A DNA stretch of 64,000 bases, taken from assembly GCF_900188275.1 (NCBI RefSeq), contig NZ_FZNY01000001.1, positions 310,001 through 374,000 on the forward strand, given 5' to 3'. The notes under the pieces are model-generated. The model did not search any database, was not told the origin of the DNA, and saw nothing but the letters and a program-made list of their open reading frames with translations. This DNA comes from Dokdonia pacifica. GTDB taxonomy: Bacteria > Bacteroidota > Bacteroidia > Flavobacteriales > Flavobacteriaceae. Position 1 is the stretch's first letter, and each line of letters starts with the position of its first letter. A program made the position numbers and the translations under genes. This document shows, one piece after another, positions 35,774-45,255 of this stretch.

Positions 35774-36233
35774 TGATCAGGTATTACTGCTTTTAAAAAG
35801 GGTTTAAAAACGCTACTTGAAATTAAGAGCTTCACCGTTTACTTTATCCATTAATGATATTGGGAGCCTACTTTATGATATAAAGAAGCTATACTTTGAT
35901 ATTCATGTCATTATTCATGTCATTCTTCACTCAAAATAGAACCCAACACAGACAAGCGCTAACTGGAATTTACCAACGCAAAAGAAGTATAACTAGCGTA
36001 ATTAAAGATCTATACGAACTTATTACTTCAATCCAATTATTTGATTTACAGATAGTACCAATATAAAAGTCACGTATTATTACGCTATTGGAATTCATAA
36101 CATAGTCTGACATTTGTAAGGTATTCAAAACAAAATATCCGATTGATAAACCACAATCAGATTTTATTGATACAGGCAGTATCCGAAAAGCCCATTAAAA
36201 AAGAGTAGGAGTTATTAAATATTATAATCAATT
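35774..36233. other. Gap before the PSDC/PSD gene
   Basis: This 460-base gap has no gene. It contains a small direct repeat (ATTCATGTCATT twice near 35901-35925), a degenerate island repeat (35948-35966) and a possible promoter at 36088-36116: a TTG at 36088 and GACATTTG at 36109 with 18-base spacing. Confidence 0.5.
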
Positions 36234-37511
36234 ATGGAAGCACATAAAGCAATTGTTGAACAACTCAAAAGTATTTTGGACGGTAATCCAAAAATGGCAA
36301 AAGACTTAGAAAATTCACTTAAAACTGCGGTAGATTTATCGAAGAACGGTGATCCCAACAAAAACATCCCTCCTTTGAATGATTCTCTTTACAAAGCAAT
36401 AGACAAAGAATTCAATGGAAAAGGATGGCCAGAAACTGTAGAAGCTTATTATGACTATTTAGATATTTATGTGCGAATGATTCCAAATGAAAGTAGAGAT
36501 CCAGAATATCCTAATGCCTGGACAAGTGATGGAACAAAAAATGGATACAATCAAAAAGTCTATGATCTCCTTTGTCAATCGTATTGGTTAATTGATCAAA
36601 AAAATGCAGAGGGAGAAACCATGCAAAGTTATCCAGAATTTGCTAATTGGTTGGTAAATTTTGCAACAGCTTGGGGTACGTTCTTAGATACTGAAGCCTC
36701 CTTAACAAAAGAGAGTTTACAATCATTCAAAGACGATAAAAATGATCAAGGAGAAAGTGTTTATAATTTTCCTTTGTATGCAGACAATGAAAAAAGCTGG
36801 ACAACTTTTAATCAATTCTTTTACAGAGAATTTAATAATGCCCATTCAAAAACAGGAATCTCTCCTTTGCGTCCCATAGCATCTCCTGATGATAATACTG
36901 TTATTGTTTCTCCAGCAGATTGCACCTTTAAAGCGTATTACCCCATTGATAAAGATGGAAATGTAGATGAGATTACATTAAAAGGGACACACACTATTGG
37001 TACTGTAGATGAGTTATTACAGTTTAGTAAATATGGAGAGAAATTTTATGGAGGTACATTTATTCATTATTTCTTAAGCCCCTTTGATTACCATCGTTTT
37101 CACACACCCGTAAGCGGTAAGATTTTAGAAATCCTTCCCGTACAAGGCCAAGTCTATTTGAATGTTGAGACTGCTCCTAACGGACAGTTTGATGCGCCCG
37201 ACGGCGGTGGCAATGGATACGAATTTAATCAAGCTCGTGGATTGGTTATTATGGATGCTGGTCCTGAAGTTGGAAAGGTTGCTATTTTACCCATTGGAAT
37301 GTGCCAAGTATCAGGTGTAGATATGTATACTGAGTTACAGGGACAAGAAGTGGTCAAAGGACAAGAGTTTGGAAAATTTAGATTTGGAGGTTCAGATATC
37401 ATTATGTTATTTGAAAAACCCCCACAAGAACTCTATATGTTCCAAAATGACCCTTCCCTTAATCCTATTCATTTTCAATACGGACAAACGTCTGTTTATT
37501 GGAATAAATAA
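36234..37511 (+). CDS. PsiD-type phosphatidylserine-decarboxylase-family protein
   Basis: The 425-residue protein has an N-terminal helical region (about 60-200) like the PSDC domain that precedes the decarboxylase domain in fungal PsiD-type L-tryptophan decarboxylases (LLCQSYWLIDQ, FANWLVNFATAWGTFLDT, W.TFNQFFYREFN). The C-terminal half is a PSD domain with SPADC (226-230), DYHRFHTPVSGKI (285-297) and FGGSD (384-388), where Gly386-Ser387 would be the self-cleavage site forming the pyruvoyl group. The canonical PSD motif is LGST, so the site is atypical but like PsiD types. Substrate could be an aromatic amino acid or phosphatidylserine; no signal peptide. It stands alone in the island. Confidence 0.8.
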   Translation: MEAHKAIVEQLKSILDGNPKMAKDLENSLKTAVDLSKNGDPNKNIPPLNDSLYKAIDKEFNGKGWPETVEAYYDYLDIYVRMIPNESRDPEYPNAWTSDGTKNGYNQKVYDLLCQSYWLIDQKNAEGETMQSYPEFANWLVNFATAWGTFLDTEASLTKESLQSFKDDKNDQGESVYNFPLYADNEKSWTTFNQFFYREFNNAHSKTGISPLRPIASPDDNTVIVSPADCTFKAYYPIDKDGNVDEITLKGTHTIGTVDELLQFSKYGEKFYGGTFIHYFLSPFDYHRFHTPVSGKILEILPVQGQVYLNVETAPNGQFDAPDGGGNGYEFNQARGLVIMDAGPEVGKVAILPIGMCQVSGVDMYTELQGQEVVKGQEFGKFRFGGSDIIMLFEKPPQELYMFQNDPSLNPIHFQYGQTSVYWNK

Positions 37512-37524
37512 CTGTTTTTTTTTG

Positions 37525-37537
37525 CGCTTTCGCGAAA
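37525..37537. repeat. Dispersed palindrome CGCTTTCGCGAAA
   Basis: Intergenic copy 14 bases after the PSD-family stop codon, shortened on its right side. Confidence 0.85.
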
Positions 37538-37563
37538 AGTTATACAACAACTTCTTAAAATAC

Positions 37564-37595
37564 AAAAAGCTATACGTTACTTCGTATAGCTTTTT
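37564..37595. terminator. Bidirectional terminator between convergent genes
   Basis: AAAAAGCTATACG (37564-37576) and CGTATAGCTTTTT (37583-37595) form a 13-bp stem with A and T ends, so it can act on both the PSD-family gene and the PKD lipoprotein gene. Confidence 0.8.
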
Positions 37596-37608
37596 GTTCT
37601 TTCATGCG

Positions 37609-37650
37609 CTCACTCTTGACGGCACCCGTCAAAGACGAGCGCTAGCAGGC
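37609..37650. repeat. Island hairpin repeat, copy i
   Basis: CTCACTCTTGACGGCACCCG-TCAAAGACGAGCGCTAGCAG, in the same orientation as copy a, just after the stop of the minus-strand PKD lipoprotein gene. Confidence 0.65.
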
Positions 37651-37654
37651 AAAA

Positions 37655-38161
37655 TTATTTTTTAAATTTAAAGGTGTGAGTGATCGTGCCACTACATTCC
37701 CCTAAATCGGGTCCGCCACTAGCAAACGGGTCAAAAATGTCAAAAACTATATCTACAGTAACGATAGTACCCTCATCAGGGCAACTACCTCCATAGGGGT
37801 GTGTCACTGATAAAGCATCAAAACCTGTTCCTGTAAATCCAGTCCCATCCCCAAAATCCCAAGTTACACTTGTAGGAGTAAATATGGTGTTTGCACCTCC
37901 CGAAAATCCGCAATCTACTGGGTTATTAACTATAGAAACATCAAAGTCATAACTACACAATTTTATACCAAAAGTTTGTTCTAATGAGAAATCTAATTCT
38001 AAGCAGTCAGGACATTCACTGATTCCATTTGTGTTATTTTCCTTATTGTATTCTAAATGTTGGTTTTCAACTTCTAAAGGAGCATCAATCTCGTTAGTAG
38101 TACAAGCAGAAAAGAAGATAAAAGATGCAAACAAAATAATTGTATTTAGTGATTTTTTCAT
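37655..38161 (-). CDS. PKD-domain-like lipoprotein
   Basis: The 168-residue lipoprotein has a signal ending FFSAC (Cys20) and an incomplete PKD-like fold with SVTWDFGDGTGFTG near residues 98-111. Several cysteines (CPDC near 55-58, later C) could form disulfides. PKD modules usually bind glycans or act as spacers on the cell surface. No enzymatic domain is present. It is bounded by repeat copy i. Confidence 0.7.
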   Translation of the reverse strand: MKKSLNTIILFASFIFFSACTTNEIDAPLEVENQHLEYNKENNTNGISECPDCLELDFSLEQTFGIKLCSYDFDVSIVNNPVDCGFSGGANTIFTPTSVTWDFGDGTGFTGTGFDALSVTHPYGGSCPDEGTIVTVDIVFDIFDPFASGGPDLGECSGTITHTFKFKK

Positions 38162-38315
38162 AAATAGTTTTTAAGAATTAATAGTGAAGTAATTTCAATT
38201 TTAGAAATACAAATATGTACACAAATAGTACCCAAATCCAATAAGTCTATCCGTATTTTAAACAATTTGACGATATACTATTTTGCTTTTCTATAGCAAA
38301 ACTTTGTCTTATACT

Positions 38316-38349
38316 AAAAAAGCCATACGTGATTTACGTATGGCTTTTT
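38316..38349. terminator. Bidirectional terminator hairpin
   Basis: AAAAAGCCATACGT and ACGTATGGCTTTTT form a 14-bp stem with a short loop. It lies between the 38445 gene stop and the PKD lipoprotein start and probably ends the minus-strand T9SS gene. Confidence 0.75.
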
Positions 38350-38444
38350 AATTCATTCTTTAGTCGTTTTTATTACATCACAACTGTTCTATTTTCTCCA
38401 AGCCCAGGCATCTGGAATTTAACATCCCAAAAAGAAGTTTAAGT

Positions 38445-40688
38445 TTATTCCTTTATAATTTGTTTTGTTATTATTTCTGTGTCTGTTTTTATTACTAAGA
38501 AATAGACCCCTTTTGCTAAGTTTTCTAAGTTTAATTCATTCAATCGGTTTTTACCTTCAATAGGTTTAATATTCTTAATGAAAGACCCATTACTTCTTTG
38601 TAGGGAAATTGCTTTAATAACAGTCTCACTTTCTATAGTTAAGACATCAGTAACTGGGTTAGGATATAACTTAATGGTAGTTGTTTTTTGTTTAGGAATG
38701 TCAGGATTTGTTTCATTAATAATTGGCACCGTATTATAACAACTAATTAAATTTGGCTCAACCTCAACATTAGTAACATCATCTTCTTGGATATCTAAAC
38801 ACGCATTTCCTCCTCTAGTGATATCTAAAACATTATGATATACATTATCCGTTATTGATAAATTTCTGATCCCTGTAGCATTAACCCCTTGAAATGTCAC
38901 AAATGATTGACCTCCAATTTGACTATTTTCAGAAATGACTACATCATTAATCTTTGCAGGTATATTAGTGCCCGATGTGCAAACAAAATTTCCATCATTT
39001 ACCCATAACATTTCTGCATATCTTGGAACTTTTATCAATGTATTTCTTGATATAACAACATCATTTACAGCAGCAAGAGGATGAGAAGAATTTACTGAGA
39101 ACTCTATAAATCTTGGATGATGATTTGTTTCTATTCTTCTATTTGACAATCCATCAATACAATTATTGGTAATATCAATATTTGTTACAACAGGAGCAAC
39201 CAAAATAACAGATTTATTGTTAGTATTCGTCACAGTATTATTATGAAATACAATATTTTCTGGCAATTGACTATTATCACTAGTAGGAGTAAATGGATGC
39301 GAAATTCTTAATGCAAATGTTCTTAAGTTTAAATATTCATTATTCTCTATATTCACATTATGTGCTCTACTAATATTGATGATTCCTAGAACAGGGTTTC
39401 GTTTTATTATATTATCTCCTCCAAATTCTTCTGGAGGAAGCACTAATAAATCTGTATTAGATTGATCAAAAACATTATCTCTAATAGTCACAGTATATTC
39501 TAGAGATAATCCCTTATCGTGAATTGCTCCCGTACCTGAAGAAATGTCAAAGCAATGATTCCCTATAAAATTTAGATTTCCAGCTCTCCAATAAATAAAA
39601 TTTGCAGCCGCTGTCCCTTCAATATTTCTTATTGTATTATCTAAATAATCAATAGTAGTTGAGGCACTGGCTTGTAAAACACGCGCTACATCACCTGCAT
39701 TATTCCCTCTTAATCCATCAATATCATTTCTTTGAAATGATATATATCCTTGTTCCTCATCGGCTGATGATTCTGCTCTTAAAAGATATCTAAAACAATC
39801 ACGTATTACATTATCATTAAAAATAAGTTCATTTGAAGTAGTACCATCTAAAAATGCAACGGTTACTTGTTCAAAATGATTTCCTGTGATGATAAAGCTA
39901 TCTATATTTCTAGGGATATTATTATAATTCCTAATTACTGTTTTAGCATTTAGCGTTTCATTACTAACAATGTTATTTCTTAAAATAATAGAAGAAGCAT
40001 CGCTATTGAGTTCAAATAATCCATTTGTTTCTATCTCAACATTTTCAATACTTACATCTACATTTGCTTGTAATGTAAATACAAACGAGATCATGTTAGG
40101 GGTATCATAGATTATAAGAGTATGTGTAGGGTTTGCTGTAAAAGCACTATTAATGGTGGTGTTTTTTGTAATATTTATCGTGTCGGTTATGGTATACTCT
40201 TCACCCAAAAGTATATTCCCTCCCATAGAAACCGCTTTTTGTAAAGCCAACGTATCATCATCAGTACTATTTGGCATATCTGTGGCCCCAAACCACGATG
40301 GAAAAATAAAAGGAACATCCCAAGTACCACCCATCTCTCCTACAGTATCAAAAATTTGATTATCATTATTACTAGTCACAATTCTAGTATTATTACCCAC
40401 TAAAGCTCCATTATCTAAAAGCATTCCTGCCCCTTCAAATGAAAAAGTTACTCCTACGGGTATTGGTGTTACTACATTTACGTTTTCTAAAGAGTAAACT
40501 GCATCAATGATATAAACTGTATTTGCTACAAGATTTGCAAAATCATTTGCATCTTGAATTTCTACCTCACTCTGTTGCATTGAAAGATTCATTCTTTCAT
40601 CAATAGGTTTGATAGTGTTAGCTTTTGATGCAGGTATAAAACCCACAATAAGTAACATAATTAAATGCGATTTTAGATATTGTCTCAT
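38445..40688 (-). CDS. T9SS-secreted right-handed beta-helix protein
   Basis: The 747-residue protein has an N-terminal signal peptide (cleavage near KA at about 24) and a C-terminal type IX secretion sorting domain (about 672-747): LYPNPVTDVLTIE, GVYFLVIKT and a basic QIIKE end. Between them are many short repeats with Asn ladders, for example ITNNCIDG, ISRNTLIK and INISRAHNVNIENNEYLN, a pattern of parallel beta-helix carbohydrate-active or adhesive proteins. I see no certain catalytic signature, so lyase activity is unproven. It is probably exported and attached to or released from the cell surface. Confidence 0.8.
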   Translation of the reverse strand: MRQYLKSHLIMLLIVGFIPASKANTIKPIDERMNLSMQQSEVEIQDANDFANLVANTVYIIDAVYSLENVNVVTPIPVGVTFSFEGAGMLLDNGALVGNNTRIVTSNNDNQIFDTVGEMGGTWDVPFIFPSWFGATDMPNSTDDDTLALQKAVSMGGNILLGEEYTITDTINITKNTTINSAFTANPTHTLIIYDTPNMISFVFTLQANVDVSIENVEIETNGLFELNSDASSIILRNNIVSNETLNAKTVIRNYNNIPRNIDSFIITGNHFEQVTVAFLDGTTSNELIFNDNVIRDCFRYLLRAESSADEEQGYISFQRNDIDGLRGNNAGDVARVLQASASTTIDYLDNTIRNIEGTAAANFIYWRAGNLNFIGNHCFDISSGTGAIHDKGLSLEYTVTIRDNVFDQSNTDLLVLPPEEFGGDNIIKRNPVLGIINISRAHNVNIENNEYLNLRTFALRISHPFTPTSDNSQLPENIVFHNNTVTNTNNKSVILVAPVVTNIDITNNCIDGLSNRRIETNHHPRFIEFSVNSSHPLAAVNDVVISRNTLIKVPRYAEMLWVNDGNFVCTSGTNIPAKINDVVISENSQIGGQSFVTFQGVNATGIRNLSITDNVYHNVLDITRGGNACLDIQEDDVTNVEVEPNLISCYNTVPIINETNPDIPKQKTTTIKLYPNPVTDVLTIESETVIKAISLQRSNGSFIKNIKPIEGKNRLNELNLENLAKGVYFLVIKTDTEIITKQIIKE

Positions 40689-40857
40689 ACTATAAATACA
40701 TTAAGTGTTAGAATTAAAAAATGTAATAACCTTAAAATTAGAGGTTTTAAATGAATTATAAGATGTCAAAATTTCATTTATTTCAAATTAGCATATAGCT
40801 ATTTCAAATTTGTTGAAACCCATTTAATTCATAATAAAGCTTATCCTTACTTCATAT

Positions 40858-40883
40858 AAAAAGCCCTCATGAGAGGGCTTTTT
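40858..40883. terminator. Hairpin terminator of the sugar operon
   Basis: AAAAAGCCCTC and GAGGGCTTTTT form an 11-bp stem with loop ATGA. It follows the GH65 stop codon on the minus strand. Confidence 0.8.
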
Positions 40884-40906
40884 ATTTTTATAATATAGTG
40901 TTTGTT

Positions 40907-43252
40907 TTATACGACTACTGTACGGTCTTTACCTAATACAACAGCATTCCCATGTACTAAGATGTTTAAATCATTTCCTTGATCGATACTAAAGTGGGTA
41001 TTCTCTTTCGTAACTTCAACGGTAAGGATTTGCCCTCTATAGTTAATTTTAAACGAATAGCGCTCCCATGCATCTGGAATTTGAGGCTCAAAAGAAAGCA
41101 TTCCTTCATGCATACGCATTCCTCCAAATCCTTCTACCACACTCATCCATGTACCTGCCATACTTGTAATATGTAATCCTTCTTCTACTTCTTTGTTATA
41201 ATCATCTAGATCCAAACGAGACGTACGTAAATAGAAGGTATAGGCTTGCTCCATACGCCCTAGTTTTGCCGCTTGTATGGCATGTACACAAGGAGACAAC
41301 GAACTCTCATGTACCGTAAAAGGTTCATAGAAGTCAAAATGCTTCTCTAGTTGTTCTTGTGTAAAATGATCTTCAAAAAAGTAAAACCCTTGTAAGGTAT
41401 CTGCCTGTTTGATATACGGTGAACGTAAAATACGATCCCATGACCATTTTTGATTGATCGGGCGTTCAGACATGGGTAAATCGGCTACAGAAATGAGTTC
41501 TTTATCTAAGAAACCATCTTGCTGTAAGAATACATCATGCTTTTCTGAATATGGAAAAAATACCTGACTTGCTACACTTTGCCATTCGGTTATTTCGGCA
41601 TCGGTGAGTCCTGTTTTTGCTACAATACGATCATAGTCGGTGGCATGTTCTTGTTTTACTTCGTGCGCTTTCGCGAAAGCGTACTCCAGACACCACGTTG
41701 CTATATAATTAGTAAACCAATTGTTATTGACATTATTCTCATACTCATTAGGTCCTGTAACGCCTAACATCACATATTTTTCTTTGGCAGCAGACCAATT
41801 AAATCGCTGTTTCCAAAAACGTGCTACCCCAATAATCACTTCCAATCCCATTTCTGGAATATAGGAAGTATCGCCTGTAAAACGCTCATAGTTATGAATG
41901 GCAAAAACCATAGAACCATTACGGTGTATTTCTTCAAAGGTGATCTCCCATTCGTTATGACACTCTTCACCATTCATAGTCACCATAGGATACAAAGCTG
42001 CACCTTTTATAAAGCCTAATTTCTCCGCATTTTCGATGGCCTTATCCAATTGTTTATATCGATAAGTAAGTAAATTACGAGCTACGCCTTGATCTTTGGT
42101 CGCCATATAAAACGGGATACAATAAGCTTCGGTATCCCAATAGGTAGAGCCGCCATATTTCTCTCCCGTAAATCCTTTAGGACCAATATTGAGACGCGCA
42201 TCTTTTCCAGAATACGTCTGATTGAGCTGAAAAATATTAAAACGAATGCCTTGCTGTGCTTTGACATCGCCATCTATCGTAATATCTGCCATGGCCCAAA
42301 CCGCTGCCCAATCTTCTTTTTGTTGTTGTAATAAAGCTTCAAAACCTGTAGCTTCTGCTTTTTCAAGCACTGTTTTGGCTGCAGTTACTAAGGCTTCTCT
42401 ATCGTGATTTAAATCACTTACATACCCTCCAAACTTATGAATTGCTAAGGTCTCCCCCTGCTTAACATCTGTTTCATAATAATGTCCTATGTAGGTAATG
42501 GTTTCTTGCTTATTACCTACGGTACCTTGATAGGATGATTTTTCAGTACGCTTTCGCGAAAGCTGAAGCGGTCTTCCTTCCACAAATAACTGGTTACTCA
42601 TCATTGTGCATACGTGAAACTCCGTTTTCATGGTATGTGCCACAATAAAAGCATGTTGATCTTCATCTGCTATAGACAACGTATTCCAAAACTGATCATC
42701 CCAATTGGAGTCTTCATTGGTTATCCCACTATCCAAAAAGGGCTCATAGCTTATCGTAGCATCCTGATTGAATGGTGTCACTTCATATTTAATGGCACCT
42801 ATCTCATCCATGGCAAGACTTAAAAAACGAGTAACATTTACCGCTACTTTAATCCCATTTTTTAATGTCGCTTCAAAACTTCGATACAGCACCCCTTCTT
42901 TCATGTTGAGAGTTCTCTTAAAATTCTGAACAGAAGTGCAGGTATGTAAATCTAGTTTTTCTCCATTTATAGTCACCTTAATACCTATCCAACTTGGTGC
43001 ATTAAGCACCTTTGCAAAATATTCTGGATAGCCATTCTTCCACCATCCTACACGAGTTTTATCTGGATAATATACGCCACCAATATAACTACCTTGAAAA
43101 GTAGCGCCACTGTATTTTTCTTCAAAATTGGCACGTTGCCCCATGGTCCCATTTCCGAGACTCATCAAACTTTCTGATGATTTTACATGGTCTGGATTCC
43201 AGTTTTCTTCGATAATAGACCAAGCGTCGGGGATAATATATTCTATATGCAT
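40907..43252 (-). CDS. GH65 disaccharide phosphorylase
   Basis: The 781-residue protein has the GH65 layout: N-terminal beta-sandwich, then an (alpha/alpha)6 barrel with STYWDTEAYC and the catalytic-acid region VTGPNEYENNVNNNW near 500, and a C-terminal beta sheet. GH65 enzymes use phosphate to split maltose, trehalose, kojibiose or related alpha-glucosides to beta-glucose 1-phosphate and glucose. Which one cannot be read with certainty. It is cytoplasmic (no signal) and followed upstream by pgmB, the usual partner that converts beta-glucose 1-phosphate to glucose 6-phosphate. Two CTTTCGCGAAAG palindromes are read through as YAFAKAH and LSRKR. Confidence 0.93.
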   Translation of the reverse strand: MHIEYIIPDAWSIIEENWNPDHVKSSESLMSLGNGTMGQRANFEEKYSGATFQGSYIGGVYYPDKTRVGWWKNGYPEYFAKVLNAPSWIGIKVTINGEKLDLHTCTSVQNFKRTLNMKEGVLYRSFEATLKNGIKVAVNVTRFLSLAMDEIGAIKYEVTPFNQDATISYEPFLDSGITNEDSNWDDQFWNTLSIADEDQHAFIVAHTMKTEFHVCTMMSNQLFVEGRPLQLSRKRTEKSSYQGTVGNKQETITYIGHYYETDVKQGETLAIHKFGGYVSDLNHDREALVTAAKTVLEKAEATGFEALLQQQKEDWAAVWAMADITIDGDVKAQQGIRFNIFQLNQTYSGKDARLNIGPKGFTGEKYGGSTYWDTEAYCIPFYMATKDQGVARNLLTYRYKQLDKAIENAEKLGFIKGAALYPMVTMNGEECHNEWEITFEEIHRNGSMVFAIHNYERFTGDTSYIPEMGLEVIIGVARFWKQRFNWSAAKEKYVMLGVTGPNEYENNVNNNWFTNYIATWCLEYAFAKAHEVKQEHATDYDRIVAKTGLTDAEITEWQSVASQVFFPYSEKHDVFLQQDGFLDKELISVADLPMSERPINQKWSWDRILRSPYIKQADTLQGFYFFEDHFTQEQLEKHFDFYEPFTVHESSLSPCVHAIQAAKLGRMEQAYTFYLRTSRLDLDDYNKEVEEGLHITSMAGTWMSVVEGFGGMRMHEGMLSFEPQIPDAWERYSFKINYRGQILTVEVTKENTHFSIDQGNDLNILVHGNAVVLGKDRTVVV
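41666..41681. repeat. Dispersed palindrome CGCTTTCGCGAAAGCG
   Basis: Inside the GH65 gene, read as YAFAKAH. Confidence 0.9.
42549..42563. repeat. Dispersed palindrome CGCTTTCGCGAAAGC
   Basis: Inside the GH65 gene, read as LSRKR. Confidence 0.85.
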
Positions 43253-43393
43253 GTTTTATATTTTGAATCAAGAATCGGGATTGCTCGCTTTACTCACTGC
43301 TAGATACAAGACTTTGTAAGGTCTTTTATTTTATACTGATTCTTGAAAGACTATTAAGTAATTACTATTAATGGGTTCTGTATTTTATAAAAT

Positions 43394-44047
43394 CTATGAT
43401 GCTATTAATTCCTGTAAAAAGTCATTTGATAGCTCAGTGAAGTTTGTGAAAACATGAAATGCCTCGTGTAATACTGTTGGATCACCAATTCCTATACTGA
43501 TCATTCCTGCGGCATTTGCAGCTTGAATACCTGCAATGGAATCTTCAAATACAATACAGTCTTTTGCTTCCGTTTTTAGGGCTTGTGCTCCTTTGACAAA
43601 AACTTCTGGATCTGGCTTGGCCGCAGTAACATCATTTCCATCTACAATGGCTTGAAATTTATCTAGAAGTGAAACACGTTCTAAAATAGGACGCGCATTT
43701 TTACTAGCACTTCCTAAAGCAATCCCTTGTTGATTTTCGATTAAATAATCCAGCACACGAGGGACATCTGGTAAGATTTCGCTTTCATCCATTTTCTGAA
43801 TATACTTCAGATATTCCTCATTTTTCTGTACCAACCACACCTCTTTTTGTTCTTGTGTTGCCGTATACTTTGCCATGTCTAGTAAGATCTCTAAAGATCG
43901 TACACGACTTACGCCTTTAAATTGTTCATTTTGTTCTTCTGTAAAGTCAAAATCAATTCCTTTAGCAAGGTTTCTCCAGGCGAGATAATGAAATTTTGCA
44001 GTGTCTACAATCACACCGTCCAAATCAAATATAAATGCTTTCTTCAT
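43394..44047 (-). CDS. pgmB: Beta-phosphoglucomutase
   Basis: The 217-residue HAD-superfamily enzyme has the nucleophile motif FDLDGVIVDT (7-16), helical cap residues LAWRNLAKGIDF, ALGSASKNA and EDSIAGIQAA (family motif). Beta-phosphoglucomutase converts beta-glucose 1-phosphate to glucose 6-phosphate, which fits the GH65 gene 141 bases downstream and the LacI gene upstream. Cytoplasmic. Confidence 0.92.
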   Translation of the reverse strand: MKKAFIFDLDGVIVDTAKFHYLAWRNLAKGIDFDFTEEQNEQFKGVSRVRSLEILLDMAKYTATQEQKEVWLVQKNEEYLKYIQKMDESEILPDVPRVLDYLIENQQGIALGSASKNARPILERVSLLDKFQAIVDGNDVTAAKPDPEVFVKGAQALKTEAKDCIVFEDSIAGIQAANAAGMISIGIGDPTVLHEAFHVFTNFTELSNDFLQELIAS

Positions 44048-44062
44048 AGAATATTTAGTGTC

Positions 44063-44082
44063 ATTTCCGCGAAAGCGGAAAT
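44063..44082. repeat. Palindrome variant ATTTCCGC-GAAA-GCGGAAAT
   Basis: Imperfect relative of the CTTTCGCGAAAG family: 8-bp arms with a GAAA loop, upstream of pgmB. Confidence 0.55.
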
Positions 44083-44145
44083 CCTATTCCTCTCATCGCA
44101 AATCATATTTTAGCAATATGCCTCACGCTTTTAGTAGCGTTAAGA

Positions 44146-45189
44146 CTAGTTTTTTATCTTTTTTGTACTTTCTCTTTCTATAAGTGTGGTATCAATATAC
44201 GCAGTCGTATACTCCTCTACCTCATCTTCAGGACGTTCTAATTTATTAATCAATAATTCGGCAGCTTTACGTCCCATTAATTCTCCATGCTGACTTACCG
44301 TACTTAAACTAGGAATTAAATGCTTAGATAATTCGCCATCACTAAAGCTCACAATAGATACATCTGTAGGTACATTTTTACCCAATGCATTTAGATGCCT
44401 TGCTGCAGTAACTGCAAACATTTCATTAACTGTAAACACCGCATCAATATCATTGTCTTTTAAAAAGTGTTTAATTTTCGCAGAACATTCATCATCACAT
44501 CTATCAATATTATCCAGCTTAAGAATTAGTTCTTTTTGCACTCTAACCCCATAAGATTCTAATGCTTCTATATATCCTTTGGTACGCAATTTACCAATGG
44601 TCACATAATCTTTTGTTGTAATAATAGCAATCTTACGACACCCAGTTTTTAAGAGATGTCTTACTCCCATTTTTGCACCTTCGCGGTCATCTATAAGTAC
44701 CTTATCACATGGGATCTCATCTACAATACGGTCAAACATCACTACAGGCATTCCTTGATCTATGGCTTCAGTTACATGCCTAAAATCATCTTTATGCAAA
44801 GTCTCATTCGCTAGTGATACGATAAACCCATCGGTACTCCCATTAGCAAGCAGTTCCATGTTGAGTACTTCCTTGTCAAAATCGTTATTAGAAAGCGTGA
44901 TAATCACATTGTAGTTATGCTCTCTTGCCATTTGCTCAATCCCTTTAATCACTTTTGTGAAAAAGTGATGTACAATTTGAGGAATAATAATTCCTATGGT
45001 ACGTGTTTTACGATTTTTAAGACTTAATGCTATGTTATTAGGTTTGTAGTTATATAACTTAGCAAAGGCTTTAATCTTTTGGCGTGTATCTTCGCTTATT
45101 TCGGCACTATCACGTAATGCTTTTGATACTGTCGAAATAGACACATCAAGTTCTTTGGCGATGAGTTTAAGGGTGAGTTTTCGTTTCAT
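44146..45189 (-). CDS. LacI/GalR-family transcriptional regulator
   Basis: The 347-residue protein has a LacI helix-turn-helix at the N-terminus (LKLIAKELDVSISTVSKALR, about 5-24) with a hinge helix, and a periplasmic-binding-like effector domain (IGIIIPQIVHHFFTKVIKGI, VMFDRIVDEIPCDKV, TVNEMFAVTAARHL). It should repress sugar genes until a sugar is bound. It sits between the GH65/pgmB genes and the divergent GH32 gene; the palindrome-like operator at 45256-45270 is in the shared gap. The stronger operator before susC may be another target. Confidence 0.93.
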   Translation of the reverse strand: MKRKLTLKLIAKELDVSISTVSKALRDSAEISEDTRQKIKAFAKLYNYKPNNIALSLKNRKTRTIGIIIPQIVHHFFTKVIKGIEQMAREHNYNVIITLSNNDFDKEVLNMELLANGSTDGFIVSLANETLHKDDFRHVTEAIDQGMPVVMFDRIVDEIPCDKVLIDDREGAKMGVRHLLKTGCRKIAIITTKDYVTIGKLRTKGYIEALESYGVRVQKELILKLDNIDRCDDECSAKIKHFLKDNDIDAVFTVNEMFAVTAARHLNALGKNVPTDVSIVSFSDGELSKHLIPSLSTVSQHGELMGRKAAELLINKLERPEDEVEEYTTAYIDTTLIERESTKKIKN

Positions 45190-45255
45190 ACTACTATATC
45201 ATGTAAAAATAAGGGGTTCGCTATTGACTTACAATTTAGGCAAATCCTTTTTCCT

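Noticed and set aside
32034-37650. Integron attC array
   Set aside because: Repeats do not contain recognisable RYYYAAC/GTTRRRY core pairs, and no integrase gene is visible; I describe them only as hairpin repeats.
37369-37665. 98-residue frame at the end of the PSD-family gene
   Set aside because: Shadow in another frame that crosses a terminator and repeat copy i.
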